A DNA stretch of 64,000 nt from Aestuariibacter sp. A3R04. GTDB lineage: Bacteria > Pseudomonadota > Gammaproteobacteria > Enterobacterales > Alteromonadaceae. The stretch spans positions 620,001-684,000 of the forward strand of contig NZ_JAHKQR010000003.1 of the NCBI RefSeq assembly GCF_018860805.1. Direction: 5' to 3'. Below are positions 53,780 through 63,455 of this stretch, one piece after another (positions within the stretch are counted from its first letter, which is position 1; each line of letters opens with the position of its first letter). The notes beneath the pieces are model-generated. The model worked only from the letters and a program-made list of their open reading frames with translations, did not search any database and was not told where the DNA came from. A program made the translations under genes and the position numbers.

Positions 53780-53846
53780 ATGGTGGGCTGTAATTTCCCC
53801 GATGTTGAGGCAGAATGTCTTGATAATATGAAAAAAAGAGAACTCA

Positions 53847-55721
53847 ATGAATTTTAAGACACTGATTTTTGCCTTTGTTGGGGCAGGTTGTTTGTCTGCT
53901 TGCTCCGAGCCTCCCGGCAGTCATACTATGCCGGGCACTGAACAACTCACTAGCAAAACTAGCGCCGCAGAGCAATTAAAAACAGCTGATGTGAAATACA
54001 CAGGTGTTTTTCTTCGCCACCAACCAGCGCTTTCTACGATGCTCGCCCTTGAGGAAGAGATTGCTGGCGGGCCGTATAACCACCGTTTTCCCGATTACAG
54101 CGAACAAGGTACAGCAGCCTTTCAGCAAAGTATGCGGGAAGCCAGCCAGAAAATAGGTGCGATACAAACTGAAAGTTTATCTGAAAGTGAACGGGTTCAT
54201 CAACAGATACTGGCAGATATCTTTGCCTACTACGCTGGTGACGAACATTTTCCAGGAGGTTATATTGACACCTGGGGGGGACATCTTCCGTACATCATCA
54301 ATCAGATTTCCGGGCCCCTTATCGACTTGCCAAAACTGATGCAAGTACAGCAGGCAGTGACCGATGAGGCGCAAATCGAAGCCTATCTAACCCGTTTAGA
54401 AACCATGGGGGCATTTGTTGATGATGTGGTAGCAAAATTTAAGGCTGATGCCAATAAGGGCATCGTTCTTCCAAAGAAATTACATCCTAAAACCCTGGCG
54501 TTTTTTAACAGTTTTCTCGCTAGTGACCCCCCGGAACACGAACTCGTACGGACCTTCGTAACCAAAATTGCCGCTATAGACAGTTTGAGTGAGGAACAAC
54601 GCAAGGCATACCAGTTGCAGGCGATAAAATGGGTAACTACGGTGGTTTATCCCGCCTATAACCGAGCCCGGGATGCGATACTTGAAAATGAGACAATTGC
54701 CAGTAACAACGATGGTATTTGGTCTCAGCCCGGCGGGGATGATTTCTATACACACCAAATTCGTTTCCTTGGCGATTCTTCGTTAACGGCAGATGAAATA
54801 CATCAGCTTGGGCTCGATGAAGTAGACCGCATTACTGCGCTAATGGACGATATACTTCGCACTAACGGTTTTGAGGACGGTACCGTCGGAGAGCGAATGA
54901 TGACACTTGCCAGTTTACCGGGACAGGTCTACCCAGGCAACGATGAAGGCCGTCAGGCGCTGTTGGATTACCTCTCTGAGGAAATTAACAAGATACTTAC
55001 AAAAGCACCGGAATTTTACGGCGCCATGCCAACTCAGGCCGTGGAGGTGCGTCGCATTCCCCCAGTTTCTGAAGCGGGCGAGGCTGGTGGTTTTTATTCT
55101 TCGCCTTCGCTGGATGGAAGTCGGCCCGGCATATACTGGATCAATTTACGGGACATGGCTGCAGTGCCTAAATTTGGTCTGAAAACGCTAACCTATCACG
55201 AGGCTGTGCCCGGTCATCACTTTCAGCTTGCGTTGAATATGGCGCAAAAGGATATCGGTATTATGCGTCAAAATGCACCCTATAATGCCTATGTGGAGGG
55301 GTGGGCATTGTATTCGGAATTTGTTGCCAGTGAGTATATGGGTATGTATGACGATGATCCATTGGGAAATTTAGGGCGTCTGCAAGCTGAACTATACAGG
55401 GCAGTGCGCTTGGTGGTCGATACCGGATTGCATCGAAAGCACTGGACCCGGGAACAGGCCATTGATTATTTTCACAAAACTACAGGAACATCATTGTCTG
55501 ATGTGGTACCTGAGGTTGAACGCTACATGGCGTGGCCCGGTCAGGCTCTGGGGTATAAGCTTGGCATGTTGAAGTTCATTGAGTTGGAAAAACGAGCCAG
55601 AATGACTCTTGGTGACAATTATGACATTAGAGAACTTCATGACGTGATGTTACTTTCCGGTGCGCGACCAATGTCGCTGGTAGAAAAGCAAGTAGTACAC
55701 TGGATTGAACGACAGAAATAA
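53847..55721 (+). CDS. DUF885 family lipoprotein, probable metallopeptidase
   Basis: A 624-residue lipoprotein with a signal ending in CLSAC (Cys19). The DUF885 domain carries TYHEAVPGHHFQLALN, where HEAVPGH contains the HExxxGH zinc motif, followed by YVEGWALYSEFVASEYMG with the third ligand Glu. Such proteins are placed among M32-like or M3-like peptidases, though substrates are rarely known. It would act in the periplasm. The gene is monocistronic, with a strong terminator after it. Confidence 0.88.
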   Translation: MNFKTLIFAFVGAGCLSACSEPPGSHTMPGTEQLTSKTSAAEQLKTADVKYTGVFLRHQPALSTMLALEEEIAGGPYNHRFPDYSEQGTAAFQQSMREASQKIGAIQTESLSESERVHQQILADIFAYYAGDEHFPGGYIDTWGGHLPYIINQISGPLIDLPKLMQVQQAVTDEAQIEAYLTRLETMGAFVDDVVAKFKADANKGIVLPKKLHPKTLAFFNSFLASDPPEHELVRTFVTKIAAIDSLSEEQRKAYQLQAIKWVTTVVYPAYNRARDAILENETIASNNDGIWSQPGGDDFYTHQIRFLGDSSLTADEIHQLGLDEVDRITALMDDILRTNGFEDGTVGERMMTLASLPGQVYPGNDEGRQALLDYLSEEINKILTKAPEFYGAMPTQAVEVRRIPPVSEAGEAGGFYSSPSLDGSRPGIYWINLRDMAAVPKFGLKTLTYHEAVPGHHFQLALNMAQKDIGIMRQNAPYNAYVEGWALYSEFVASEYMGMYDDDPLGNLGRLQAELYRAVRLVVDTGLHRKHWTREQAIDYFHKTTGTSLSDVVPEVERYMAWPGQALGYKLGMLKFIELEKRARMTLGDNYDIRELHDVMLLSGARPMSLVEKQVVHWIERQK

Positions 55722-55752
55722 TTTCAACCCCACTATTTTTAAGTTGTACAGA

Positions 55753-55779
55753 AGGCCTCTGATTTCAGAGGCCTTTTTT
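55753..55779 (+). terminator. Rho-independent terminator after the DUF885 gene
   Basis: AGGCCTCTGA-TT-TCAGAGGCCT followed by TTTTT is a strong canonical terminator 32 bases past the stop. Confidence 0.95.
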
Positions 55780-55976
55780 CATGGCGTAAGTGGAAATCTG
55801 GCTTAGGGCCAAAATTTTAGGTATGAAGTACTTATCAACTTACACATCTGATTATCATTTTCCATATCGAACAGGAAAAGTGAGTTAGCTACACTTCTTA
55901 AAAATCAGAAAGCCAGCAGCTCGGTTTTTTCGTACTGTGCAGAGCTTTCTGAACCATTGAGAGAAGGATGTTGGAT

Positions 55977-57380
55977 ATGTTGACCCTTTCACAGTTTCGC
56001 AATAGTTATCCCGTTCAGCTGGAGTATTCTCTGGCAACGGGAAGCAGCCCGCAAACGCTGCTTAAGATGTCTGCGAAATACAATGGCAGTGATCAATTTC
56101 ATCATTTTTTAGCACAGACTGCGACCTGTAGCCGACCCATCCACTTTCTCGGTCATGACCGCAGTCTGGATGCGAGCGTGTCGAATTTAAGCAATATCAG
56201 TAAGCAAATCGCCAACATAGAGGATTCTTTGGGCTTGTCCTATCAAGCTATTCTGGAAAAAATAGCCTGTGCTCACAGTGATACTTTGGTTAGCAAGGTT
56301 TTCGATTTACAGGCTCCCGGGCAATGGCAGGACGTGACCCGTGATGAGATGCTCAGATTACTGGGTGAACTTCATTATTGGGTGATGTACATCAACGATT
56401 TGGATATTGTAAAGAAAGACGTGGTCTCCGCCAAAAGTTTGTACTATTTTTTGCGGCGACATCCGGTAGCCGGTTGCCAGACCCTTGCTGACGTGGTGGA
56501 ACTGAATCACGAAAGCTGGGACTTGGACGAACACCAGTATTATCAAATTTTACACGCCATGATCGAACGTGACAGTGATTGTATTTTGCGCTGGATAGAA
56601 CAACCAGAACCGATGGCTCACTTTAACGTACGTTCAAAAGTGCCGTATCACTCAATGTGGAGCTGGCTCATTCTTTCACTTATCTCAAGAACTTACGGCT
56701 ATACCAGCAACTTGTGGGGCACTAAGCTTCAGTGGAAAAAATGTGGCTTCAAACTGCGCAAAAATGCAATGCCTGCTCCAGTGTTTCACTATTTTTCCAT
56801 GCCTTCCCAGGAGTTGTCTTTGGGCGAAGGCGACGAAGGCCGTTCTCAGATGGGGCGAAAGGTACAGTTGGTGTACAATGCCAGTTGCCTGGTTGATTAC
56901 CGCGGCTTGCCCTATGAAGAGGGCTTCGTCACGCCATTGTCTGCATTGCGGGACAGAATAGAGCAATTAAGGGTAGATATTCGCGAAGGTGACAAAGCGC
57001 ATTGGGTCGCGGACGATGATTATATAGAAATGCCGCCGGAGACAGGGCTGTACGCTAAAAATTTCACTGACGCATACTACCAGGCATTGCTTCCCGAGTT
57101 TGTGCGCTGGGCAGGACATAAAAGCCGCGTAAACGCGGGGGCTCATCTAACTTCTCCGGTGCAACAAGACGCCTTTGTTACACTGGTGAGTGAAGTGGCT
57201 ACAGCACATTTATCTGTGCGTTTTGGTCTTGACAGAAAACCTTGTCAAACCAGTGTACAACGCATTGGTAATTGGATTGACGACCTCGACATCGATTCCC
57301 GCTTTCGTTTCGTAGCCGAAGCGTCTGAGTGCGCAAACAGGGTGTGTAATTTTCTTTTTCCAGATGAGCGGCAAAGCTGA
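55977..57380 (+). CDS. ArdC-like protein with a degenerate zincin site
   Basis: A 467-residue protein next to minC. Residues about 225-300 match the N-terminal single-strand-DNA-binding domain of ArdC antirestriction proteins: MWSWLILSLISRTYGYTSNLW, TKLQWKKCGFKLRKNA, and QLVYNASCLVDY. Residues about 345-465 match its metallopeptidase domain: YIEMPP, DAYYQALLPEFVRWAGHKSR, and VSEVATAHLSVRFG. In active ArdC-like zincins the motif is HELxHWxGH, but here both metal histidines are changed (PEFVR), so peptidase activity is unlikely. The first 215 residues form a helical domain of unknown type. The ATG at 55977 has AGAAGGA at proper spacing; 55968 is the alternative. Confidence 0.75.
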   Translation: MLTLSQFRNSYPVQLEYSLATGSSPQTLLKMSAKYNGSDQFHHFLAQTATCSRPIHFLGHDRSLDASVSNLSNISKQIANIEDSLGLSYQAILEKIACAHSDTLVSKVFDLQAPGQWQDVTRDEMLRLLGELHYWVMYINDLDIVKKDVVSAKSLYYFLRRHPVAGCQTLADVVELNHESWDLDEHQYYQILHAMIERDSDCILRWIEQPEPMAHFNVRSKVPYHSMWSWLILSLISRTYGYTSNLWGTKLQWKKCGFKLRKNAMPAPVFHYFSMPSQELSLGEGDEGRSQMGRKVQLVYNASCLVDYRGLPYEEGFVTPLSALRDRIEQLRVDIREGDKAHWVADDDYIEMPPETGLYAKNFTDAYYQALLPEFVRWAGHKSRVNAGAHLTSPVQQDAFVTLVSEVATAHLSVRFGLDRKPCQTSVQRIGNWIDDLDIDSRFRFVAEASECANRVCNFLFPDERQS

Positions 57381-57424
57381 CAGGGGTCAATTTGTCGCGG
57401 TAAATAAGGCGGTTTGTATCACAG

Positions 57425-57458
57425 AGACTGTTTTTTGTTCAAAAAACGGTCTTTTGTT
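57425..57458 (+). terminator. Terminator after the ArdC-like gene
   Basis: AGACTGTTTTTT and AAAAAACGGTCT pair over 12 bases (one G-T) around GTTC, followed by TTTTGTTGTC. It separates the ArdC-like gene from minC. A second small hairpin (AGGGCG/CGCCCT, 57525-57544) lies in the minC leader. Confidence 0.75.
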
Positions 57459-57577
57459 GTCTTAAGCGGCCGCTTTATGTTGCTGTGATCCTGAATTTTG
57501 GTAGAGTTATTGTCTCTTTCTCCAGGGCGTTGAAACGCGCCCTCGCGAGATAACAACGATAACTCAGGATGCGCTAC

Positions 57578-58327
57578 ATGTCAGAACAGTGCTTTCGCAT
57601 GAAAGGCACCACACTTACCAGTATTGTACTGGAAGTGCTTCATTTTGAACCCGACGAGTTTGAAACGCAATTGGCTGCGAAGATTGCCAGTGCCCCTCAT
57701 TTTTTTACCCGCTCTTCGCTAATCATTCACTTAACTTCTGCGCTTACGGTAACTGAATTTGAACTGCTGATTGCATTGTGCCGTCGCCATGAATTGCAAC
57801 CAATGGCAGTAAAAGGGAATACAGAAGCCCTGAAGCGAACGATCAACGACCTTGGTATGTCGGATATCAGCCAGAGTAAATTAAGTGAGCGGCCGCTGGG
57901 TGAACAAAAAACGGTCAGTGATGCAGCTGTCGAACCGTCAACGCGCAGGCCCGCAGAACAAGAAAGCCCGTCAACTGCGCCAGTAAATCAGAGAGGGAAG
58001 CCAGCGAAGATTATTTCCCGTCCGGTTCGGTCCGGACAGCAGGTTTACGCTGAAGGCGCTGATCTTATCATATTGGGCGCGGTTAGTGAGGGAGCAGAAA
58101 TTCTCGCAGATGGAAATATTCACGTTTATGGTACATTACGTGGAAGAGCGCTGGCCGGAGTAAAAGGCGATGAGCAGGCGCGGGTGTTTTGCCAAAATAT
58201 GGAAGCGGAGTTGATATCCATAGCAGGGCGCTTCGTCATGCAGGAAAACGTACAACAACAGTGTTGGAAGAAACCGGCACAAGCATATTTAGACGCTGAT
58301 ACAATCGTGGTCGAAGGACTGAACTAG
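57578..58327 (+). CDS. minC: Septum site-determining protein MinC
   Basis: A 249-residue inhibitor of FtsZ assembly. The N-terminal domain (about residues 5-100) binds FtsZ; a proline-, serine- and threonine-rich linker (about 108-145) follows; the C-terminal beta-helix starts at ISRPVRSGQQVYAEGADLIILGAVSEGAEILADGNIHVYGTLRGRALAGVKGD, the part that binds MinD and dimerises. The start at 57578 has AGGA upstream; the ATG at 57569 is only three codons earlier. It heads the minC-minD-minE operon, which places the division site at mid-cell. Confidence 0.97.
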   Translation: MSEQCFRMKGTTLTSIVLEVLHFEPDEFETQLAAKIASAPHFFTRSSLIIHLTSALTVTEFELLIALCRRHELQPMAVKGNTEALKRTINDLGMSDISQSKLSERPLGEQKTVSDAAVEPSTRRPAEQESPSTAPVNQRGKPAKIISRPVRSGQQVYAEGADLIILGAVSEGAEILADGNIHVYGTLRGRALAGVKGDEQARVFCQNMEAELISIAGRFVMQENVQQQCWKKPAQAYLDADTIVVEGLN

Positions 58328-58356
58328 CCCGTGTATCGGCAATTTGGGGATTAATA

Positions 58357-59166
58357 ATGGCGAAAATAATTGTAGTTACATCAGGCAAAGGCGGCGTAGG
58401 GAAGACAACTTCCAGTGCGGCCATTGCAACAGGACTGGCGCTGGCCGGGCATAAAACCGTGGTCATTGATTTCGACGTCGGTTTGCGAAACCTTGATCTT
58501 ATTATGGGCTGTGAGCGCCGTGTGGTTTATGATTTTGTCAACGTTATCAATAGAGAAGCAACGCTGAACCAGGCTCTGATTAAAGACAAGCGCACCGAGA
58601 ACCTGTATATCTTACCGGCTTCACAAACCCGGGATAAAGATGCCCTTACAATGGAAGGTGTACAAAAAGTATTGAATGATCTCTCAAAAGACTATGATTT
58701 TATTATTTGTGACTCACCTGCAGGGATCGAGCAAGGCGCGCAAATGGCGTTGTACTTCGCGGATGAAGCTATTGTGGTTACCAATCCGGAAGTGTCTTCG
58801 GTTCGCGATTCCGACCGGATTCTAGGTATTTTGCAAAGTAAGTCTATGCGTGCAGAACAGGGTAAGTCGGTAAAGGAGCATTTACTGCTTACCCGGTATA
58901 ATCCACACCGGGTAGCGACTGCTGAAATGCTAAGTGTGGCCGATGTGGAAGAAATATTGGCTGTGCCATTATTAGGCGTGATCCCGGAATCAGAAGCGGT
59001 ACTTAAAGCGTCTAACCAGGGAACACCTGTTATTCTCGACGATGCATCAAATGCCGGACAAGCCTACTCAGATGCCGTGAAGCGTTTACTCGGGGAAAAG
59101 GTTGAACACAGGTTCCTCGATGTTGAGAAAAAAGGATTCTTAAAGCGCTTATTAGGAGGTAAGTAA
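58357..59166 (+). CDS. minD: Septum site-determining ATPase MinD
   Basis: A 269-residue ParA-type ATPase with the deviant Walker [32 protein letters not shown], and a Walker B region [14 protein letters not shown]. The C-terminal [12 protein letters not shown] is the amphipathic membrane-targeting helix. It recruits MinC to the membrane and oscillates with MinE. It starts 29 bases after minC, and its stop overlaps the minE start by one base. Confidence 0.99.
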   Translation: MAKIIVVTSGKGGVGKTTSSAAIATGLALAGHKTVVIDFDVGLRNLDLIMGCERRVVYDFVNVINREATLNQALIKDKRTENLYILPASQTRDKDALTMEGVQKVLNDLSKDYDFIICDSPAGIEQGAQMALYFADEAIVVTNPEVSSVRDSDRILGILQSKSMRAEQGKSVKEHLLLTRYNPHRVATAEMLSVADVEEILAVPLLGVIPESEAVLKASNQGTPVILDDASNAGQAYSDAVKRLLGEKVEHRFLDVEKKGFLKRLLGGK

Positions 59167-59420
59167 TGGGAATATTCGATTATCTGCTGAAAAAGGGGAA
59201 GCCTAGTACTGCCGCCGTTGCAAAAGAGCGGCTGCAGATCATCGTTGCTCACGAGCGCAGAAAACGCACTCAACCTGATTATATTCCCATGATGCAACAG
59301 GAGATTCTGCAAGTTATCCGCAAGTACGTGGAAATTGCAGAAGACGACGTGTCAGTACAACTGGATAACAGTGAAGATTGCAGTGTATTGGAACTCAACA
59401 TTACCTTGCCTGATCGATAG
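59166..59420 (+). CDS. minE: Cell division topological specificity factor MinE
   Basis: An 84-residue protein: the membrane-targeting, MinD-stimulating N-terminal part includes [15 protein letters not shown], and the C-terminal dimer domain is [19 protein letters not shown]. It drives pole-to-pole oscillation by stimulating the MinD ATPase. The start codon overlaps the minD stop (TAATG), so translation is coupled. Confidence 0.99.
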   Translation: MGIFDYLLKKGKPSTAAVAKERLQIIVAHERRKRTQPDYIPMMQQEILQVIRKYVEIAEDDVSVQLDNSEDCSVLELNITLPDR

Positions 59421-59457
59421 GGCAGGGCATTGACACCGTATTCTCATCCCATAAGAG

Positions 59458-59477
59458 AGCGCCGCTGGCGCTTTTTT
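59458..59477 (+). terminator. Rho-independent terminator of the min operon
   Basis: AGCGCC-GCT-GGCGCT followed by TTTTT lies 38 bases after minE. Confidence 0.92.
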
Positions 59478-59666
59478 AATGATAGTTTTGCGCGCATTGA
59501 AAGGTGCAGTGCGGAATGTTTATATGGTTTACCTCTGTTACCCGTTTAAGGGGAACTGAAATTCGCGCTGGAGGGGGCAACATCAGCTTCTGCAGGTAGT
59601 AAAAAGCGGTGCTTTGCTCCCTTGACCGCTAACACTTGGTGCAAGGGAACAAAAAGGTAAGTACTA

Positions 59667-61211
59667 CTAACGCTGATATTTTGCCGGTGTAGTCGTACTG
59701 GGGGTTGCGCTTTCAATAAACGCCCGAATGTCTTCGTTGGCCGCTTTTAAATCTTCGTAGCGCAAATACATCATGTGTCCGCTGCGATAACCTTTAAATT
59801 GCAGACGGTCTTTCATTTTTCCGCTGCGATCGATCTGGGTCATAGTGTATTTTGCATCGAAGTAGTTGGTAGCACCGTCGTAATAACCAGACTGAATCAT
59901 GACCTTTAGAAAAGGGTTTTCCGCCATGGCAGCTCGTAAGTCCTCACCGGTATGATTGTTTTCTCGGTCCCATGGGTGAACCGGACCAAACATATTGTAT
60001 TTAGTATCAGTCACGAAGCCGAGGTCGTTGCGAAGGTAATCGTTAATAGCCGGCGTAAAGGCGTGTAACCACGCACTTAATTCTGCGTTGTAATCCGGGT
60101 TGTCGCCTACGTCTTTTTCATCGATACCAAGATATCGGCTGTCTAAACGCCCTATGGTTTTACCTTCATCTCTCAACAGCGCTTTCCAGAAATACCACGT
60201 ACTTACGTCCAGGTTATTTTGTTCAATTTCCGTTGTCGACAAACCGGAATAGGCAGCATATTGGGCGGTAACAGCTCGCTTTTCATCTTCGTCTATCCAT
60301 GCGCCTTTGGCCAGCGCTGGCAGTAAAGTGTTTAGAGTGAAAGATTCTACCTGGGGTAAAAAGTCTTCCAGTGCCATGTTTTGATATTCAGGTGCCAGTT
60401 TATTGTGGAACCATGCTGCGGCAGCAAAATATGGCAAACGATTGGCAGATTCCACTGTCCCTTCCCGGGCTATCCCCAGCTCAGTAGGCGATACAAGAAT
60501 GACGCCGTTGAGGTACATCCATTGGTTTTGCTGTAGGGCTTTGGCCAGCCCCGATACTCTGGTGGTGCCGTAGCTCTCACCGATGAGGAATTTTGGTGAC
60601 CGCCAGCGGTTTTGGCGACTTACGAATGTGTTTAACCAGTCAGCGAGGTAGGCAATATCAGCATTAACACCGAAGAAAAGATTTTTTTGCTCATCTTTAC
60701 CTGGCATTTTTCCTTCTTTATCGGGCAACACTCTACTATAACCCGTGTTAACTGGGTTCACGTACACAATATCTGCAACGTCTAAGATAGAGTAAGGGTT
60801 GTCTTTAACACCGTAAGGTTGCAGTGGGTAGCCTTCTTCGTCGATATTGAGAATTTTAGGACCAGTATAAGCAATGTGCATCCAGACGGATGCCGAACCG
60901 GGGCCGCCGTTAAAGCTAATCACCAAGGGACGTTTTTCCTTGTTCTTCACGTTGGCCTTTTCGTAGTACGTGAACTGTAGTGTTGCTATTGGGTGACCTT
61001 CCTCGTTCCAGACAGGTTGCATACCGGCAGTTGCGGTGTAAGTGATTTTTTTGCCATTGATGGTGGCTTTGTGTTCCGTGGTGTTGGCCATTTCCACCGG
61101 AATAGCCCGGTTATAGGATTCTGACTCCTGCGCTGCAGTGACGGAAGTGAGGGAGACAGACATCAACCCAATGCAAAAACCTACTGCAGAGAGCGTTTGC
61201 GAAATTTTCAT
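59667..61211 (-). CDS. S10-family serine carboxypeptidase, exported
   Basis: A 514-residue protein with a signal peptide ending near VTAAQ. The S10 fold is shown by ISFNGGPGSASVWMH (oxyanion), FLIGESYGTTRVSGLAKAL with the nucleophile Ser, and FKGYRSGHMMYLR with the catalytic His. S10 enzymes remove C-terminal residues from peptides, often at acidic pH, and occur in many marine Alteromonads. It lies 21 bases after an M20 peptidase gene on the same strand; both are exported, suggesting joint peptide breakdown in the periplasm. Confidence 0.93.
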   Translation of the reverse strand: MKISQTLSAVGFCIGLMSVSLTSVTAAQESESYNRAIPVEMANTTEHKATINGKKITYTATAGMQPVWNEEGHPIATLQFTYYEKANVKNKEKRPLVISFNGGPGSASVWMHIAYTGPKILNIDEEGYPLQPYGVKDNPYSILDVADIVYVNPVNTGYSRVLPDKEGKMPGKDEQKNLFFGVNADIAYLADWLNTFVSRQNRWRSPKFLIGESYGTTRVSGLAKALQQNQWMYLNGVILVSPTELGIAREGTVESANRLPYFAAAAWFHNKLAPEYQNMALEDFLPQVESFTLNTLLPALAKGAWIDEDEKRAVTAQYAAYSGLSTTEIEQNNLDVSTWYFWKALLRDEGKTIGRLDSRYLGIDEKDVGDNPDYNAELSAWLHAFTPAINDYLRNDLGFVTDTKYNMFGPVHPWDRENNHTGEDLRAAMAENPFLKVMIQSGYYDGATNYFDAKYTMTQIDRSGKMKDRLQFKGYRSGHMMYLRYEDLKAANEDIRAFIESATPSTTTPAKYQR

Positions 61212-61232
61212 CAGTTGTCCTTATTTGGTTGG

Positions 61233-62528
61233 TTATTCTTGTGTTTTTAGCCGGTATAGCAACAGCGCTGCGCGCTTGGCTTGTGATGCAAGGCTGCGTA
61301 AATTCCCCACTTCATTGACGGTATGGGCATCTGCGCCACTCATGCCAAGTCCATCAATAGCCATATCAACGTGTGCTGAAGTAAAGGATACATCAGCGGC
61401 ACCGGCATTCAATGGATTTACGGCTACGACGGCGCCCAGACCCAAATCTTCACTGGCTTTACTGTAAAGATTGAGTAACGCTTTGTTGCCATCCGTAGGC
61501 GCAAGAGCGGGATATCCTTCTGCAAAGGTGATAGTACTGTGGGTCTGCGGCAAGCTGTCACTCACAATAGATTGCATTTTTTGTTTCACTCGTTTGAGTT
61601 GTGTTTCTGAAATGGCGCGGATATCGCCGGTGACAATGGCGGTTTCTGCTACAACGTTACTCTTGCCAAACGCAGTGCCACTATTGCTTGTTTGGTCGTG
61701 TGTGACCGTGGTTCCGCCTATAATTTTACCCGGGTTGAATGTAAGTAAGTCTTCACTTCTTAGTTCGTTGTAAAAGGTGTTCAGTACTCTGGATGCTTCG
61801 TATATTGCTCCTGCGCCAACTTTGTCGCTAAACACTCGTGAGGAATGTGAAGGTACCCCTTTAACGGTGAGCGTCCAACCAACTGAGCCGCGCCTTGAGA
61901 TATTGGCTGTTTTTGGGTTGCCGTCGCCATTTTCAAACCCCAGGGCGATATCTGCCCACTTAGCACTGTCAATAAGTGCCTTTTTTGACAAAGATAAGGG
62001 GCGCCCACTTAACTCTTCATCACCGGTCATTACTACGTGGACGTTCATGTCTTTGAGTTCACCGGCTGCCTGTAAGGCCTTTAGGGTTTGTAAGATAATG
62101 ATATTGCCCCCCTTCATGTCCGCTATGCCGGGGCCTCGGGCGGTGTGGTCATCAATCTTTTCAAAGTGTTGGAAAGTACTTTCTGGCTCAAAGACAGTGT
62201 CTAGGTGACCAATCAACAGAATGCGAGGCCCTGTTCCCCCTGCTTTTATTGCCACCAAATGCCCGGCGCGGTCAAAGGCACTGCCATCTTCAAAGGAAAC
62301 GTCAAAGCCAAGAGCCTCAAACTGCGGAATAAGGGTATCTGCCACCTGCTTTACGCCGGCAAAGTTCATGGTGCCGCTGTTTATATTTACAATCTCTTCC
62401 AACAACTGCACTGCTTGTGTTTGGTTTTCGTCAATGAAAGCGGTCATGGTTGCTTCTTTATTACTTATTGCTGCCATTGCATTAAGTGAGGATAGACAAA
62501 CTCCGATGAGCAGTGTCTGTAATTTCAT
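61233..62528 (-). CDS. M20-family metallopeptidase, exported
   Basis: A 431-residue di-zinc peptidase with a signal peptide ending near LNAMA. The metal ligands are visible as GHLDTVF (His, Asp), GPGIADMKGG (bridging Asp), TGDEELSG (Glu pair) and a C-terminal GADAHTVNE with the last His. It resembles glutamate carboxypeptidase/CPG2-type members. The start at 62528 has AGGGA upstream and begins the signal peptide; the longer frame to 62573 is rejected. It is the first gene of the pair with the S10 peptidase. Confidence 0.92.
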   Translation of the reverse strand: MKLQTLLIGVCLSSLNAMAAISNKEATMTAFIDENQTQAVQLLEEIVNINSGTMNFAGVKQVADTLIPQFEALGFDVSFEDGSAFDRAGHLVAIKAGGTGPRILLIGHLDTVFEPESTFQHFEKIDDHTARGPGIADMKGGNIIILQTLKALQAAGELKDMNVHVVMTGDEELSGRPLSLSKKALIDSAKWADIALGFENGDGNPKTANISRRGSVGWTLTVKGVPSHSSRVFSDKVGAGAIYEASRVLNTFYNELRSEDLLTFNPGKIIGGTTVTHDQTSNSGTAFGKSNVVAETAIVTGDIRAISETQLKRVKQKMQSIVSDSLPQTHSTITFAEGYPALAPTDGNKALLNLYSKASEDLGLGAVVAVNPLNAGAADVSFTSAHVDMAIDGLGMSGADAHTVNEVGNLRSLASQAKRAALLLYRLKTQE

Positions 62529-62753
62529 ATTGTTGTTCCCTGTGGTGTGTTTATCTGCGACGGTACTTGTCAACGGACCGGGCTGGCAAAGGGTTGTCGA
62601 TTAACCTCCTAATCTCTCGGCTAAACAGAGGATTTGATTACCCGCGCTCGTTCAGATGGAATTTAGTGGCCCGAAACAGGGAAATCGTCCCGCCAGAGTT
62701 GAAATACTGTGGGGCAGGGCGCAAAATCGGACGTTCTCGCAAGTACGACATCT

Positions 62754-62797
62754 AAAGCCCCTTCGTCCTCCGGGCGTCGAAGTCACCCATGGGCTTT
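62754..62797 (+). promoter_or_regulatory. Nested stem-loop in the upp leader
   Basis: An outer stem AAAGCCC (62754-62760) / GGGCTTT (62791-62797) encloses an inner stem CTTCG (62761-62765) / CGAAG (62778-62782). It ends 28 bases before the upp GTG start. It may be an attenuator-like leader; the ligand or mechanism is not known. Confidence 0.45.
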
Positions 62798-62825
62798 GAT
62801 CAAAGGCAACAAACAGGAGATAACC

Positions 62826-63455
62826 GTGGCCGTTTTCGAAATCAAGCATCCGTTAATTCAACATAAAATTGGGCTTATGCGCGAAGCCAACATTTCAAGT
62901 AAAGACTTCAGAGAGCTGGCCAGTGAAGTTGGAAACTTGCTTACTTATGAAGCCACTAGAGAACTGCCAACAGAGACATCCGCTATAGAAGGTTGGAATG
63001 GAGATACGCTGGATGTGGAAAAAATAAAAGGCAAAAAAATAACCGTGGTGCCGATTCTTCGTGCTGGCCTGGGTATGTTAGATGGCGTGTTGCGTTTAAT
63101 TCCCAATGCAAAGATCAGTGTAGTCGGACTGTATCGCGACGAGGAAACTCTGCAGCCCGTGGCGTATTTTGACAAAGTGGTGAAAGACATCGACATGCGC
63201 ACAGCGCTCATTGTTGATCCAATGCTGGCAACCGGAGGCACGTTAATCGCCACAATCGATCTGCTCAAGCAAAAAGGCTGTGAGCAAATCATGGGGCTGT
63301 TTTTGGTTTCTGCGCCCGAGGGAATTAATGCCGTGTGTGACGCTCACCCCGATGTCGATATTTTTACCGCCTCTATTGATGACAAACTAAACGATAAAGG
63401 ATACATACTGCCAGGTTTGGGTGATGCTGGTGATAAAATCTTCGGTACCCGGTGA
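62826..63455 (+). CDS. upp: Uracil phosphoribosyltransferase
   Basis: A 209-residue enzyme that makes UMP from uracil and PRPP. It has [32 protein letters not shown], the PRPP loop [14 protein letters not shown], and the uracil-binding end [24 protein letters not shown]. The GTG at 62826 with AGGAG upstream gives the normal length of the E. coli protein; the longer frame from 62709 covers the leader. No uracil permease gene follows within the window. Confidence 0.98.
   Translation: MAVFEIKHPLIQHKIGLMREANISSKDFRELASEVGNLLTYEATRELPTETSAIEGWNGDTLDVEKIKGKKITVVPILRAGLGMLDGVLRLIPNAKISVVGLYRDEETLQPVAYFDKVVKDIDMRTALIVDPMLATGGTLIATIDLLKQKGCEQIMGLFLVSAPEGINAVCDAHPDVDIFTASIDDKLNDKGYILPGLGDAGDKIFGTR

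Noticed and set aside
55977-57380. Reading the ArdC-like protein as a phage or plasmid island
   Set aside because: No integrase, phage or conjugation gene is near; the flanks are ordinary chromosomal genes with their own terminators.
57462-57473. Perfect palindrome AAGCGGCCGCTT before minC
   Set aside because: It has no room for a loop and is not repeated; a single 12-bp GC-rich palindrome is not enough to call an operator.
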